Assembly: GCF_900292035.1 (NCBI RefSeq)
Contig: NZ_OMPO01000001.1
Location: 627,192-691,191 of the forward strand
DNA from: Blastococcus sp. Marseille-P5729
GTDB taxonomy: Bacteria > Actinomycetota > Actinomycetes > Mycobacteriales > Antricoccaceae
Length of the DNA: 64,000 bases
Direction of reading: 5' to 3'
Each line of letters begins with the position of its first letter. Within the stretch, counting starts at the first letter, position 1. The position numbers and the translations under genes are program-made. The notes under the pieces are model-generated. The model worked only from the letters and a program-made list of their open reading frames with translations. It made no database searches and was not told the origin of the DNA. Shown one piece after another: positions 8,274 through 19,107 of this stretch.

Positions 8274-9293
8274 CTACATCAACGCATTCAGCCGCTCTGC
8301 GATCTTGGCTAGCTTGCCCTCGTGGTCCCCGTCGTCGCCCGCATCAGGCGGACGACGACGAAGACGGTCCACCGAGGCGAGGGCCTCCCGTGCGAGCTCA
8401 GGCGCGAGACGCCCTCGTACTTTGAGCTCGGCGAACGCGGCCGCGATCCACGCCTCATCCCGCATCAGCATGGCCTCGTCGCTATCATCGTTCGCGCCCC
8501 ATGACACGAGAAGTCTCCGGGTCCACGACGCAGTGTCAACGCGAGGATCCTCTTCAATCGCATCTCGATAGAGGGCGAGAAGGTCAGCCCCAGTGTCGTT
8601 TCCATGTGGCGCGTCGTCATCCGTTTCATCCCAGAAGAACGGATCGTCCAGTAGCTCGCGCGCAGCCTGGTGGAACTCGTCGAAATCCACATCAACCGCC
8701 GCCCAGCCTGTCTGACTCCTGACCCGCACCACATCGCGGTGTAACGCTTCCTCGAGCACACGATCCAGGTCCTTCGGAGTGCCTGGCAGCCGCACCCGGG
8801 CGAGTTCACAGTGTGCGAGCAGCGCGTTCAAATCGAAGTCATCTGAGCGATCCAAGCGCGATTCAAGCAACCCGAGCGCAGCAATCACCTCATCGACCCC
8901 CTCAACGAAGTCCGATACCAGGTTCTGGTCGGTTATCCACTGCCGCGGGTAAACGATCTCACTGCGTACGTGGACCTCGGCTCGCGCCTGGGACCGACGG
9001 AAAACGACCTTCGGTAGTGCAGCTCGGGCCCGCTCATACTCATCACGAGCGACGGCCCAGGGGACCGCCCCTGACAGGGTGGGATCCTGATAAGACTCAC
9101 CGTTAACCGCGGCTTGCTCCGCCAACCACGCATTGGGATCGGGAATCGGCGGCATAGCGAGTACGATCTGCACGCCCTCGATAGCGGGACCGAAGGACGG
9201 CGCGCCGTCGACCAGGAACCCTCCGATCCCATCGAACGGAGATCCTCCATAGGTCAGATCCGTGCTCGCGAACACCTCTATGAACACAAGCAC
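8274..9293 (-). CDS. Unrecognised 339-aa protein inside a broken RHS locus
   Basis: I do not recognise this family. It begins MLVFIEVFASTDLTYGGSPF, has no signal peptide or membrane segment, is acidic (DPFFWDETDDD) and ends in a helical, charged region (LAKIAERLNALM). The overall look is a soluble alpha-rich protein with HEAT-like helical stretches. It lies between two pieces of an RHS gene on the same strand. One explanation is an immunity or accessory protein of the polymorphic toxin system brought in by tip exchange. An unrelated cargo gene is equally possible. The start codon is uncertain. Confidence 0.6.
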   Translation of the reverse strand: MLVFIEVFASTDLTYGGSPFDGIGGFLVDGAPSFGPAIEGVQIVLAMPPIPDPNAWLAEQAAVNGESYQDPTLSGAVPWAVARDEYERARAALPKVVFRRSQARAEVHVRSEIVYPRQWITDQNLVSDFVEGVDEVIAALGLLESRLDRSDDFDLNALLAHCELARVRLPGTPKDLDRVLEEALHRDVVRVRSQTGWAAVDVDFDEFHQAARELLDDPFFWDETDDDAPHGNDTGADLLALYRDAIEEDPRVDTASWTRRLLVSWGANDDSDEAMLMRDEAWIAAAFAELKVRGRLAPELAREALASVDRLRRRPPDAGDDGDHEGKLAKIAERLNALM

Positions 9294-9437
9294 CTCCGAC
9301 TAATGGCCCGTGAGCCACTCTTAGCATCGTTTACTCCCCCGGAGCGATTTGGGTCCATGCTTGGCGAGGTAAGCCTTACACAGCCGCACCTCTTCTTGTC
9401 TTGCCTGGAACCGGTTTGGGTAATCGACCCTCGCTCG

Positions 9438-10382
9438 CGCTGCCCGGCCACGCCCGCGGAGTCGTATGCATACGGCTTCGGAATGCCGAACACAACCGAA
9501 CCGTCGGGCTTTCGGATCTCTACCGCACCCGTCTCGGTCACCACCGGGACAGCACCCTCACCATCGACCACGAGCCAGAACGACCAAGCCGCAGCACCCG
9601 TCTCGCCAGGCGCCGCCGACACGATGATCGATTCCTTGATCGAACCCTCAGTCAGCTCATACGTCACGTCTGAACCCGCTGCTGCCTTCGCGTACGTAAT
9701 CGTCTCCGACGAACCCCCAGCAGGCTTCTTCCCCTTCTTCGGCCCCACCCCCTTCGGGGCATCCACCGGCGTCACCGACACACTCACCCCATTCGAGGTC
9801 GCCGCAACGGCCCCCCGTGGATGCATCCTTCCCGAACACCGGCTTCAACGGGTGGTTCTTCGCCTTCGTCGACGGCGCCATATCCGCACCCGCGACCGAA
9901 GCCTTCGCCGCACTCGGCGCGTCCGATGCGGACGCCGTCGTCAAAGCGAGATCAATCGGGGTATAGCTGCCATCCGGCTGAGGAGCATTCACCGGCTCCA
10001 GCTTCTGGACCGCGGTCTTCGACCCGTCCGGATTGTCGTACACGTTGTACATCAACGACCGGTCACTGATCGTCGACTTCGCCGGATCGAAACCACTCGA
10101 GTTCTTCGGCACCACCGGTTCGTCCTCGACCGGCACCACCGATTCCGCCGGAGGATTCCCCATATCCCCCACCGAACCAGGATCAAGAGCAGGCGGCGAC
10201 CAGCCGCTATCAGACAACGGCGGCACGTTCGTCGTATCGATCGGCTTCGAATTTGCCGCGGGCGGCGGAGGAGGGGCAGCAGACACTACCACCTGCATCA
10301 CACCGATACTCACGGCCAACGCCAGAACGAAAATGACAAGACGACGCAAAGCGATAATGAGCTTCCGCACAGCCAGCCGCAC
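9438..10382 (-). pseudogene. Secreted RHS-type protein, N-terminal part, frameshifted
   Basis: The sequence starts with a basic n-region and hydrophobic core (IIALRRLVIFVLALAVSIGV), a Sec signal, then a proline-rich linker. NVYDNPDGSKTAVQKLEPVN and PDGSYTPIDLAL follow, the usual N-terminal part of actinobacterial RHS/YD proteins. The frame breaks at a C6 run (9811-9816, plus strand). After a shift it continues AVAATSNGVSVSVTPVDAPK up to KPYAYDSAGVAGQ near 9440, where similarity stops. The gene is thus frameshifted and truncated. The homopolymer makes a sequencing error or slippage conceivable, but the truncation is independent of it. Confidence 0.7.
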
Positions 10383-10550
10383 TTCCGAGTGACGGCGGTC
10401 TCACTTCGCCGATTGCGGGTGATCGTGCGACCACCATCAACTCGATGTAGAGAAGAAGGTTCACGCGCCAGGCCCGGCCGATTGTCACAGATCGACCGCT
10501 CGGCCACCGGCTTTCATCACCGCATCGTGAATGATCGACCGGGCTCCCAT

Positions 10551-10556
10551 TAGGCT
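10551..10556 (+). promoter_or_regulatory. -10 element of lpd (leaderless)
   Basis: TAGGCT is followed by 7 nt and the ATG at 10564, so transcription should begin at the start codon. Confidence 0.6.
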
Positions 10557-10563
10557 GGGGAGC

Positions 10564-11957
<1,394 letters not shown>

Positions 11958-11961
<4 letters not shown>

Positions 11962-12551
11962 CTCGCGCGGCGCGCCTTGCGGATCAATGCCTGCAGCTGG
12001 TCGTTGGTGATCGGGTCGGCGTACTCCTTGATGCCGTAGGTCGACGACGCGCGGGCGATCCGCGCGACGTCACCGGGCGCGATGCCGTCGGCGATCCAGA
12101 CGACCTCGTTCTCGGGCAGGAACAGCACGAGCTCGGCGCCAGTGCCGCGGCGGTAGCGCACCCGCGAGGCGTAGACGCCTCCGCGGATGTCGGTCAGCGC
12201 GACCGTCTTGGTGGCGCCGCGGCTCCGTTTCACCCCACGGGTCAGCCGGGTGCTCCCGACCGTGACCCAGGTCCCGGAGCTGATCACCAGCGGAAAGCAG
12301 ACCATCAGCACGCCCAGCGGCACCGCGAGCACCAGCGCCAGAATGAGCTGGCTCGTGAGTACCGGACGCTGATCGGTCAGCAACCGGACCAGCACCCAGA
12401 TCAGCGGCGCCGCCAGAACGACGGCGCCGGTCGCCACCGTTGCTGAGTTCTCGCGCATCGGATGGTCGCGTACGACGAGCGGCCGCTCGTCGGTGTAGGG
12501 ATTGGGCTGCGCCGGCAGGTCCTGCAGCACGCTGCTCTGGGATTCGGTCAC
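11958..12551 (-). CDS. Two-TM membrane protein with C-terminal PH-like domain
   Basis: A 197-aa protein with a cytoplasmic N-terminus and two adjacent membrane helices (about 41-60 [19 protein letters not shown] and 68-92 [18 protein letters not shown]). A soluble part follows ([47 protein letters not shown]). That layout resembles small actinobacterial bacterial-PH/DUF3093-like membrane proteins, but I cannot assign the family firmly. Its stop overlaps the lpd stop, and its start abuts the next minus-strand gene's stop (4-nt overlap), so the two are probably cotranscribed. Confidence 0.75.
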
Positions 12552-13000
12552 GGACGACCAGGGTAGCGGTACGGCGGCGGTGCTCCGCGGGAAGCGAGGT
12601 GCGCGATCTCGCGCATCCGAGCCTTCGCCGCGCCCCAGCCCCGCACCCGCTCTACGTGCCGGAACCCGCGCTGTTGCCGCGCGTCGACCTCGACGTCAAG
12701 CATGCCGAGCATCCGTAGCAGGATCGCGAACGGCAGCACGATCCACTGCAGCAGCGACTCGAGCAGGAAGAGCGGCGTCACCAGCAGTGCCGGGATCATG
12801 AATGGGAACACCAGGACGAACCACAGCAGGCCGAGGACGGCGGAGACCGGATCGTCCCCGACGCTGTTCGCCGGGCCGGTCGGCACCAGATCCCATGCGG
12901 ACGACGTCCACTCGCGGGTCCGGCTTCGCCACGGCATCCACCGGCGACCGATCACCGTCTTCACCGGAACGCCGCTCGGTGTCGGCGCCATCACGTCCAT
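12548..13000 (-). CDS. Small membrane protein of unknown function
   Basis: 150 aa from the ATG at 13000, which has AAGGGAAAG upstream; an ATG at 12991 is also possible. After a ~45-residue hydrophilic start, two closely spaced hydrophobic stretches (AVLGLLWFVLVFPFMIPALL and LLQWIVLPFAILLRMLGML) form a probable hairpin. The basic C-terminus (AKARMREIAHLA) should be cytoplasmic. It overlaps the next gene by 4 nt. No catalytic motif is visible. Confidence 0.7.
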   Translation of the reverse strand: MDVMAPTPSGVPVKTVIGRRWMPWRSRTREWTSSAWDLVPTGPANSVGDDPVSAVLGLLWFVLVFPFMIPALLVTPLFLLESLLQWIVLPFAILLRMLGMLDVEVDARQQRGFRHVERVRGWGAAKARMREIAHLASRGAPPPYRYPGRP

Positions 13001-13102
13001 CCGTCGCTTTCCCTTCACACAATCTCGAGCCCCGGTGTCCTTGGAGTTCCTCGGAGCGCGCCGGGTTCCTGCCGGGCACGCGGTCGCGAGAACCGCAATC
13101 AC

Positions 13103-13108
13103 TACGAT
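13103..13108 (+). promoter_or_regulatory. -10 element of the sirtuin gene (leaderless)
   Basis: TACGAT, 7 nt, then the ATG at 13116. No Shine-Dalgarno is present, so the mRNA probably starts at the codon. Confidence 0.55.
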
Positions 13109-13115
13109 GGGCGGC

Positions 13116-13946
13116 ATGATGCTCACCCCCGCCGACGGCTTGCGGTGGCTCATCGACGAGATCGGCAACGGCGGGGTGGCGGTCCTCTGCGGTGCGGGAC
13201 TGTCCACGGACAGCGGTATCCCAGACTACCGGGGTCCGACGTCACGACCGCGACGTCAGATCACCCTGCAGGAGTTCAGCCGGTCCGCCGCGTTCCGGCA
13301 GCGCTACTGGGCCCGATCCTACGTGGGCTTCGAGAAGTTCGAGGTGGCCGGGCCCAATGCCGGGCACCGCGCGCTGGCTGACCTGCAGCAGCACGGGTAC
13401 GTCGGCGGCATCATCACCCAGAACGTCGACGGTCTGCAGCAGGAGGCCGGGTCGGTGGGCGTTATCGATCTGCACGGCCGCATCGACGAGGTGATCTGCA
13501 TGGACTGCCGGCAGGTCACGACTCGCGAAGCACTGCAGGCCCGGCTCGCCGAGGCCAACCCGGGGTTCCTGGAGGTCCACGACGGTGCGATCGCACCCGA
13601 CGGCGATGCCGACATCGAGAGCACCGAGGGCTTCACCGTCGTCGACTGCTTGGTGTGCGGCGGCCGCTTGAAGCCGCACGTGGTGATGTTCGGCGAGACC
13701 GTTCTGCCGGAGAAGGTGCAGGCCAGCTACGACGTGGTGGACGCCGCGGAGATGCTGCTGGTCGTGGGATCGAGCCTGCAGGTGCAGAGCGGGCTGCGGT
13801 TCGTCAGGCGGGCGCACGGCGCGAAGCCGATCGCGATCATCAACCGCGGCCACACCCGGGGCGACTCGATGGCCGACCTGCGGCTGGACGCCGGAGTCAG
13901 CGAGACGCTGTCCGCGATCGCCGACGCGCTTCCCAGTCATCACTGA
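13116..13946 (+). CDS. Sir2-family NAD-dependent protein deacylase
   Basis: 276 aa. GAGLSTDSGIPDYRG near the N-terminus is the NAD-binding signature, TQNVDGLQQEAGS carries the Asn-Val-Asp motif, and DLHG holds the catalytic His. Zinc is bound by CMDC and CLVC. Between these cysteine pairs lies a ~45-residue insert (REALQARLAEANPGFLE, DGDADIESTEGFTVVD) typical of the class II, SIRT4-like bacterial branch. VVGSSLQVQSGLRFV and INRGHTRGD complete the Rossmann fold. The start at 13116 is chosen from the promoter geometry; 13107 and 13119 are in frame. The substrate is unknown. Confidence 0.93.
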   Translation: MMLTPADGLRWLIDEIGNGGVAVLCGAGLSTDSGIPDYRGPTSRPRRQITLQEFSRSAAFRQRYWARSYVGFEKFEVAGPNAGHRALADLQQHGYVGGIITQNVDGLQQEAGSVGVIDLHGRIDEVICMDCRQVTTREALQARLAEANPGFLEVHDGAIAPDGDADIESTEGFTVVDCLVCGGRLKPHVVMFGETVLPEKVQASYDVVDAAEMLLVVGSSLQVQSGLRFVRRAHGAKPIAIINRGHTRGDSMADLRLDAGVSETLSAIADALPSHH

Positions 13947-13956
13947 GAACCAGCGG

Positions 13957-16900
13957 CTATTCCCCATAGAAGAGGCGCTCGGCCACCTGACGGGCGCGGC
14001 GGGTCTTGCGCGCGTAGTCGTCCAGGAACTCTTCGCTGGTGACCGAGTCAGGATACTGCGCGAGCCGCGCCACGCCGACGAGGTCCTTTGGGGGCCGCGG
14101 CAGCTCGTCCGATGCCTTGCCCTTGGCCAGCATGTTGGCGGCGCGGCACAGCGACACCAGTCGCCACGACTCGGCCAGCGCCACCGCGTCGTCACTGCTG
14201 ATCAGGCCCGCCTCGACGGCCCCGCGCAGCGCGGGGAGCGTCGAGGTCGTGTGCAGCTGGGGGTGATCGTGGCCGTGCTGCAGCTGCAGCAGCTGGACCG
14301 TCCACTCGATGTCGGACAGCCCGCCGCGCCCGAGCTTGAGATGGCGCTTCGGGTCGGCGCCGCGAGGCAACCGCTCGGTGTCGACCCGCGCCTTGATCCG
14401 CCGGATCTCGATCAGCTGCTCAGGGCTCAGTCCCCCTTCTGGGTAGCGGATCGGGTTGATCAGCTGGATGAACCGCGCTCCGAGGACGACGTCCCCCGCC
14501 GCCGGCCGGGCTCGCAGTAGCGCCTGCATCTCCCATGGCTGGCTCCACCGCTCGTAGTACTCCCGATACCCGTCGAGCGAGCGGACGAGCGCGCCATTTC
14601 GTCCTTCTGGGCGTAGGTCGGCATCCAGGCCGACCGCCGGGTCCGCGCCGGGCTTGGCCAGCAGACTGATCATCAGCTCGATCGTCTGCAGCGCGATCCC
14701 GCGAGCCTCGTCCGCGTCGGCGCCCGGCCGTACATCGTAGACATACATGACATCGGCGTCCGAGCCGTACCCGAGCTCGGCGCCTCCGTAGCGGCCCATG
14801 CCAATGACGGCCAGGTCGCAGGGGAAGTCACCCATGCCGATGCCGCGCTCCAGGCCGACTTCCTTTGCCGCCACCGACAGGGCCGCCCGGATTGTCGCGT
14901 CGGTGAGCGCGGTCAGCGCGCTGCCGACGTGCAGGATGTCGGCGCGGTGCAGGATGTCGGCCGAGGAGATCCGCACGAGCTCATGCCTGCGGATCGACCG
15001 GATGGCCGCGATCGCCTCTTCGGGGGTGCCCGCCCTGCCGGCAGCCGCGAACATCTTCATCTCGATCGCAGTCTCCATCCGCGGCTCGAGCTGCGAGGAC
15101 TCGGCGAACATCTGAATCGCCTCGGGAGCGCGCCCGAGCAGGCCGGCGACGTACTTGCTCGATCCCAGCACCTTCGCCAGCCGGCCGCTGACGGCACCGG
15201 TGTCGCGCAGCAGCCGTAGATACCACGGGGTGCGGCCCAACTGCTCGGAGACCTGGCGGTAGGCGAGGACGCCGCCGTCCGGGTCGGGGGCATCGGCAAA
15301 CATCGACAGGATCGCGGGTAGCACGATGCGCTGCAGTGCCGCGGTCCGGCTGGTGCCGGTGGTCAGTGCCTCGACGTGCTTGAGCACTCCCTCAGGCCGC
15401 TCGAAGCCCAGCGCTCGCAGCCGCTGCACTGCCGCCTCTGTCGTGAGCCGCAGCGCGTCTCCGGGCACCGCGGCGACCGAGGACAGCAGCGGCCGGTAGA
15501 ACAGCTTCTCGTGCAGCCTTCGCACCTCGCGGGCATGGCGCTCCCGGTCGGCCAGCAGCGCCTTGACCGGATCGCCCTCGTACTGCAGCGAACGCGCCAG
15601 CGCGAGCAGCTCGTCCGGGTTCTCCGGCAGCAGGTGGGTGCGCCGTAGCTGGGTGAGCATCACGCGGTGCTCGAGGGTGCGCAGGAAGCGGTAGGAGTCG
15701 GCGAGCTTACGTCCGTCCTCGCGCCCGACGTACCCGCCGGCGGTCAGCGCAGACAGCGCCTCGAGGGTCGCCGGCTCCCGGATCTTCTCATCGGCCCGCC
15801 CGTGGACCATCTGCAGAATCTGCACCGAGAACTCGATGTCCCGCAGCCCACCCGGTCCCAGCTTCAGCTCCCGGTCGGCGAACTTGTCGGGGATGTTCTC
15901 CTCGACCCGTCGACGCATCGCCTGGACGTCCTCGACGAACCCGTCCCGCTCGGCTGCCTGCCAGCACTGCGCTGCGATCTCCTCCATGTACTGGGCCCCC
16001 AGTGCCGGGTCCCCGGCGATGGGCCGCGCCTTCAGCAGCGCCTGGAACTCCCAGGTGCGCGCCCACCGCTTGTAGTACGAGCGATGGCCGTCGAGGGTGC
16101 GGATCAGCGCTCCCGCCTTGCCTTCGGGACGCAGCGCGGCGTCGACCTCCCACGCGATCTCCTTGCAGATGCGCATCATGGCCGAGGCCCAGGTCGCGCC
16201 GTTGCGCATCGCGACGTCCTCGGAGGTCTCCCCCACCGGCTCCCCGACGTAGATCACGTCCACGTCCGAGATGTAGTTCAGCTCGTGCGCGCCGCATTTG
16301 CCCATGCCGATGACGGCGAGGCGGACGCCGGCCGCACGCTCCTCGAGCTCGGCGGCCGCGACTGCCAGAGCGGTCTGGATGAGCGCACCGGCCATCTCGG
16401 AAAGGTGGTCGGCAGCACTCTCGACGCTGAGCTCACCGACCAGGTCGCGGCTCGCGACGTCCAGCAGTGCACGCCGGTAGGCCGTGCGCAGCAACCGGAT
16501 TGCCTCTGATCCGGTCGTCGTCGCGAGCTGACCACTTTCGCCGGTATACGGGCGATCGAGGTCGGCCCCGACCGAGCTGGCGATCCCGTCGAGCAGCTCC
16601 TTGAAGGACTCAGGGCGGTCCCGCAGCAGCTCCCACTGCCCGCTGTTGGCGCACATCCACTCGCCCAGGGCGCGCGAGCTCCCGAGGACGGCGACGACCC
16701 GGCGGGCGACCTCCGCATCGGAGCGCAGTGTCGGGATCAGCTCCTCGTTGCCGGCGGCCTCGGCCAGCCGGGCCAGCAGCAGCGCGGCCTGGTCGGGGTC
16801 GGCGGCGTCCGACACGAGCCGGACGATCCGCTCGGCAGCGGCATCGGCGAACCCGCCGTCCTCGGTCACCAGCCCGAGCGGCCCCAGGAATCGCGTGGCG

Positions 16901-16989
16901 CGATCGGGATCGGTGAAGTCCAGGCGGGCGATCGGCTTGCGGCGCTGTCGTCCAGTGTCGACTGCCCGCCGCGGCCCGGACGAGCTCAT
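13957..16989 (-). CDS. glnE: Bifunctional glutamine synthetase adenylyltransferase/deadenylase
   Basis: A 1010-aa enzyme that attaches and removes AMP on the glutamine synthetase tyrosine according to nitrogen status. It has two nucleotidyltransferase domains: the N-terminal one (deadenylylase) with GKCGAHELNYISDVDVIYV at ~230-248, and the C-terminal one (adenylylase) with GRYGGAELGYGSDADVMYV. Each has a D-x-D metal pair and is followed by LKLGPGGLRDIEF or LKLGRGGLSDIEW. The start overlaps the upstream gene (ATGA). It is last in the operon glnA2 - amidotransferase - glnE. The regulated target is most likely the glnA1 enzyme at the window's left edge. Confidence 0.96.
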   Translation of the reverse strand: MSSSGPRRAVDTGRQRRKPIARLDFTDPDRATRFLGPLGLVTEDGGFADAAAERIVRLVSDAADPDQAALLLARLAEAAGNEELIPTLRSDAEVARRVVAVLGSSRALGEWMCANSGQWELLRDRPESFKELLDGIASSVGADLDRPYTGESGQLATTTGSEAIRLLRTAYRRALLDVASRDLVGELSVESAADHLSEMAGALIQTALAVAAAELEERAAGVRLAVIGMGKCGAHELNYISDVDVIYVGEPVGETSEDVAMRNGATWASAMMRICKEIAWEVDAALRPEGKAGALIRTLDGHRSYYKRWARTWEFQALLKARPIAGDPALGAQYMEEIAAQCWQAAERDGFVEDVQAMRRRVEENIPDKFADRELKLGPGGLRDIEFSVQILQMVHGRADEKIREPATLEALSALTAGGYVGREDGRKLADSYRFLRTLEHRVMLTQLRRTHLLPENPDELLALARSLQYEGDPVKALLADRERHAREVRRLHEKLFYRPLLSSVAAVPGDALRLTTEAAVQRLRALGFERPEGVLKHVEALTTGTSRTAALQRIVLPAILSMFADAPDPDGGVLAYRQVSEQLGRTPWYLRLLRDTGAVSGRLAKVLGSSKYVAGLLGRAPEAIQMFAESSQLEPRMETAIEMKMFAAAGRAGTPEEAIAAIRSIRRHELVRISSADILHRADILHVGSALTALTDATIRAALSVAAKEVGLERGIGMGDFPCDLAVIGMGRYGGAELGYGSDADVMYVYDVRPGADADEARGIALQTIELMISLLAKPGADPAVGLDADLRPEGRNGALVRSLDGYREYYERWSQPWEMQALLRARPAAGDVVLGARFIQLINPIRYPEGGLSPEQLIEIRRIKARVDTERLPRGADPKRHLKLGRGGLSDIEWTVQLLQLQHGHDHPQLHTTSTLPALRGAVEAGLISSDDAVALAESWRLVSLCRAANMLAKGKASDELPRPPKDLVGVARLAQYPDSVTSEEFLDDYARKTRRARQVAERLFYGE

Positions 16990-17711
16990 CGGTCTGTGCC
17001 GGTGGCGATCTCGGCGAACTTGCGGATGAACGGTGCCCAGACCTCTTCGAGGTCGGGATGCACGATCGCGTAGCGCTCCAGCAGCCGATCGGTGTCGAAT
17101 CCCTTGCGCTGCAGCGCTTCCTTGTTGTCCCGAATCCAACCCCCGAAGATCTCGGGGGTGGTCTCGATGTGGAACTGCATCGCCCAGATGTTCTTGCCGA
17201 CGCGGAAGGCCTGGTTCTCGTACAGCGGACCACCCATGAGGTGGACGGCGTCCGGCGGTAGCTCGCTGATCACCTCGCCGTGGAACTCGATGACGTCAGG
17301 CGCCATCGGCAGGGTGTCGAACAGCTCGTCCTGATACGAGATGTCCTTGCGGCCGGCCTGCATGGCCCCGATCTCCATGCCGTGCTCGCCCTTCTCCACG
17401 ACGCCACCGAGGGCGTGGGCGAACACCTGCGAGCTCAGGCACAGACCTAGCGATGGGAACTGCGCCGCGGCGGCCTGCTGCACGAGGTCGATGGTCTGCG
17501 AGCGCCACTCGAACTTGCGGTCCGACCGGGTGGACTGGCCACCGCCGAGCATGATCATGCCGGCGTACTCGCTCAGGTCCTCCGGCAGCGGATCACCGTC
17601 GTACGGGCGAATCACCTCGGTCGGGTAGCCGGCCTCGCTGAGCCAGTCCAGGATCGTGCCGGCAGGCGACACGGGATCGTGCTCGATGATCGCGATCGGC
17701 TTCGTGGTCAT
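16986..17711 (-). CDS. Class I glutamine amidotransferase-like protein
   Basis: A 241-aa stand-alone GATase domain (GuaA-like fold). MIMLGGGQST, then the nucleophile elbow FPSLGLCLSSQVFAHALGG, then QFHIETTPE with the His-x-Glu of the triad. The elbow reads GLCLSSQ rather than the usual GxCxGxQ. The family hydrolyses glutamine or gamma-glutamyl compounds; the partner or substrate is not evident. Placement between glnA2 and glnE, overlapping both by a few bases, suggests a role in gamma-glutamyl (for example polyamine) catabolism, because GlnA2-type enzymes in some actinomycetes act on polyamines. That link is inference. Confidence 0.88.
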   Translation of the reverse strand: MTTKPIAIIEHDPVSPAGTILDWLSEAGYPTEVIRPYDGDPLPEDLSEYAGMIMLGGGQSTRSDRKFEWRSQTIDLVQQAAAAQFPSLGLCLSSQVFAHALGGVVEKGEHGMEIGAMQAGRKDISYQDELFDTLPMAPDVIEFHGEVISELPPDAVHLMGGPLYENQAFRVGKNIWAMQFHIETTPEIFGGWIRDNKEALQRKGFDTDRLLERYAIVHPDLEEVWAPFIRKFAEIATGTDR

Positions 17712-19069
17712 CAGAGCACCCCGAGGAAGGATTCGAGCTCGAACGGCGTGACGCGGGCGCGGTACCCGGCCCACTCCTGCCGCTTGTTGCGCAGGAAGTA
17801 GTCGAAGACGTGCTCGCCGAGGATCTCGGCCATCAGGTCGGACTCCTCGAGGCAGGTCAGCGCCTCGTAGAGGTTGTGCGGGAGCTCGGCGAAGCCCATC
17901 GCCTTGCGTTCCCGGGAGGTCAGCTGCGAGACGTCCTCCTCGGCGCCCGGCGGGAGCTGGTACTCCTCCTCTATCCCCCGCAGTCCCGCGCCGATGAGCA
18001 CGGCGAGGGCGAGGTAGGGGTTGCACGCGGGGTCGGGCGAGCGGACCTCGAGGCGGGGGGGGCTGGGCTTGCCGGTGCTGTACTGCGGGGCCCGGGTCAG
18101 CGCAGAACGGGTGGCGGGCCCCCCGCAGATCCACGCCCGGGCCTCGGAGATCTCGCCCTCGCCCTCGAAGGCGTAGATCCGCTTGTAGGAGTTCACGAAC
18201 TGGTTGGTGACCGCGGTCAGCTCCCGGGCATGTCTCAGGATGCCAGCGATGAAGTGCCGCGCGGTCTTGGACAGCGACAGCTCGTCAGTCGGGTCGTGGA
18301 AGGCGTTGTTCTCGCCTTCGAACAACGAGATATGGGTGTGCATGCCACTTCCGGCGTACTGCGTGAACGGCTTGGGCATGAAGGTCGCGTAGACGCCCTC
18401 CTGCAGCGCGACCTCCTTCATCATGTGCCGGAAGGTCATGATGTTGTCAGCGGTGGTGAGCGCGTCGGCGTACCGCAGGTCGATCTCCTGCTGGCCGGGT
18501 GCCACCTCGTGGTGGCTGAACTCGACCGAGATCCCCATCGCCTCGAGCGCGCTGACGGCGCGGCGGCGGAAGTCGTGCGCGACCGCGTGCGTGGGCATGT
18601 CGAAGTAGCCACCCTTGTCGACCGGCCGTGGCGGTTTGCCCAAGGCGGGATCGTCCTCGAGCAGGAAGAACTCCATCTCGGGATGGGTGTAGCACGAGAA
18701 GCCCATGTCCGAGGCCTTCGACAGCACCCGGCGCAGGACGTGGCGCGGATCGGACCAGGACGGCGCGCCGTCCGGCATCTTGATGTCGCAGAACATGCGG
18801 GCGGTGTCCGAGGGCTCGCCGTTCTCCAGCGGGATCACCTGGAAGGTGGTCGGGTCGGGGTGGGCGACCATGTCGCTCTCGGTCACGCGGGCGAACCCCT
18901 CGATGGCCGAGCCGTCGAAGCCGATGCCCTCCTCGAAGGCCGACTCGAGCTCGGCCGGAGCGATGGCTACTGCCTTGAGAAAGCCCAGGATGTCGGTGAA
19001 CCACAGCCGCACGAACTTGATGTCGCGCTCCTCGATGGTGCGCAGGACGAACTGCTGCTGACGATCCAC
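17711..19069 (-). CDS. glnA2: Glutamine synthetase-like protein, GlnA2 type
   Basis: A 452-aa GSI-family enzyme starting with a GTG preceded by GGAGGAG. LWFTDILGFLK opens the N-terminal domain. The metal-binding glutamates fall in YTHPEMEFFLL and FSHHEVAPGQQEIDLRY, and FMPKPFTQYAGSGMHTHISL covers the ATP and ammonia sites. ARAWICGGPATRSALTRAP and RLEVRSPDPACNPYLALA are the glutamate-binding part. It lacks the insert of GSI-beta, as GlnA2 does. A tyrosine sits in EEEYQLPPGAEED, near the adenylylation position, but GlnA2 proteins are usually not modified. Genuine synthetase and gamma-glutamylamide ligase activity cannot be separated by eye. Confidence 0.92.
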   Translation of the reverse strand: MDRQQQFVLRTIEERDIKFVRLWFTDILGFLKAVAIAPAELESAFEEGIGFDGSAIEGFARVTESDMVAHPDPTTFQVIPLENGEPSDTARMFCDIKMPDGAPSWSDPRHVLRRVLSKASDMGFSCYTHPEMEFFLLEDDPALGKPPRPVDKGGYFDMPTHAVAHDFRRRAVSALEAMGISVEFSHHEVAPGQQEIDLRYADALTTADNIMTFRHMMKEVALQEGVYATFMPKPFTQYAGSGMHTHISLFEGENNAFHDPTDELSLSKTARHFIAGILRHARELTAVTNQFVNSYKRIYAFEGEGEISEARAWICGGPATRSALTRAPQYSTGKPSPPRLEVRSPDPACNPYLALAVLIGAGLRGIEEEYQLPPGAEEDVSQLTSRERKAMGFAELPHNLYEALTCLEESDLMAEILGEHVFDYFLRNKRQEWAGYRARVTPFELESFLGVL

Positions 19070-19107
19070 GTTGCTCCTCCTACGACGGTCCTCAGGGGCA
19101 ACTCTAG

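Noticed and set aside
9114-10553. A 479-codon plus-strand open frame
   Set aside because: It is antisense to the RHS N-terminal gene and shows no domain or ribosome-binding site.
17711-19069. Calling GlnA2 an adenylylated assimilatory glutamine synthetase
   Set aside because: A tyrosine exists near the right position, but the GlnA2 branch is usually not modified, so regulation by the neighbouring GlnE was not claimed for it.
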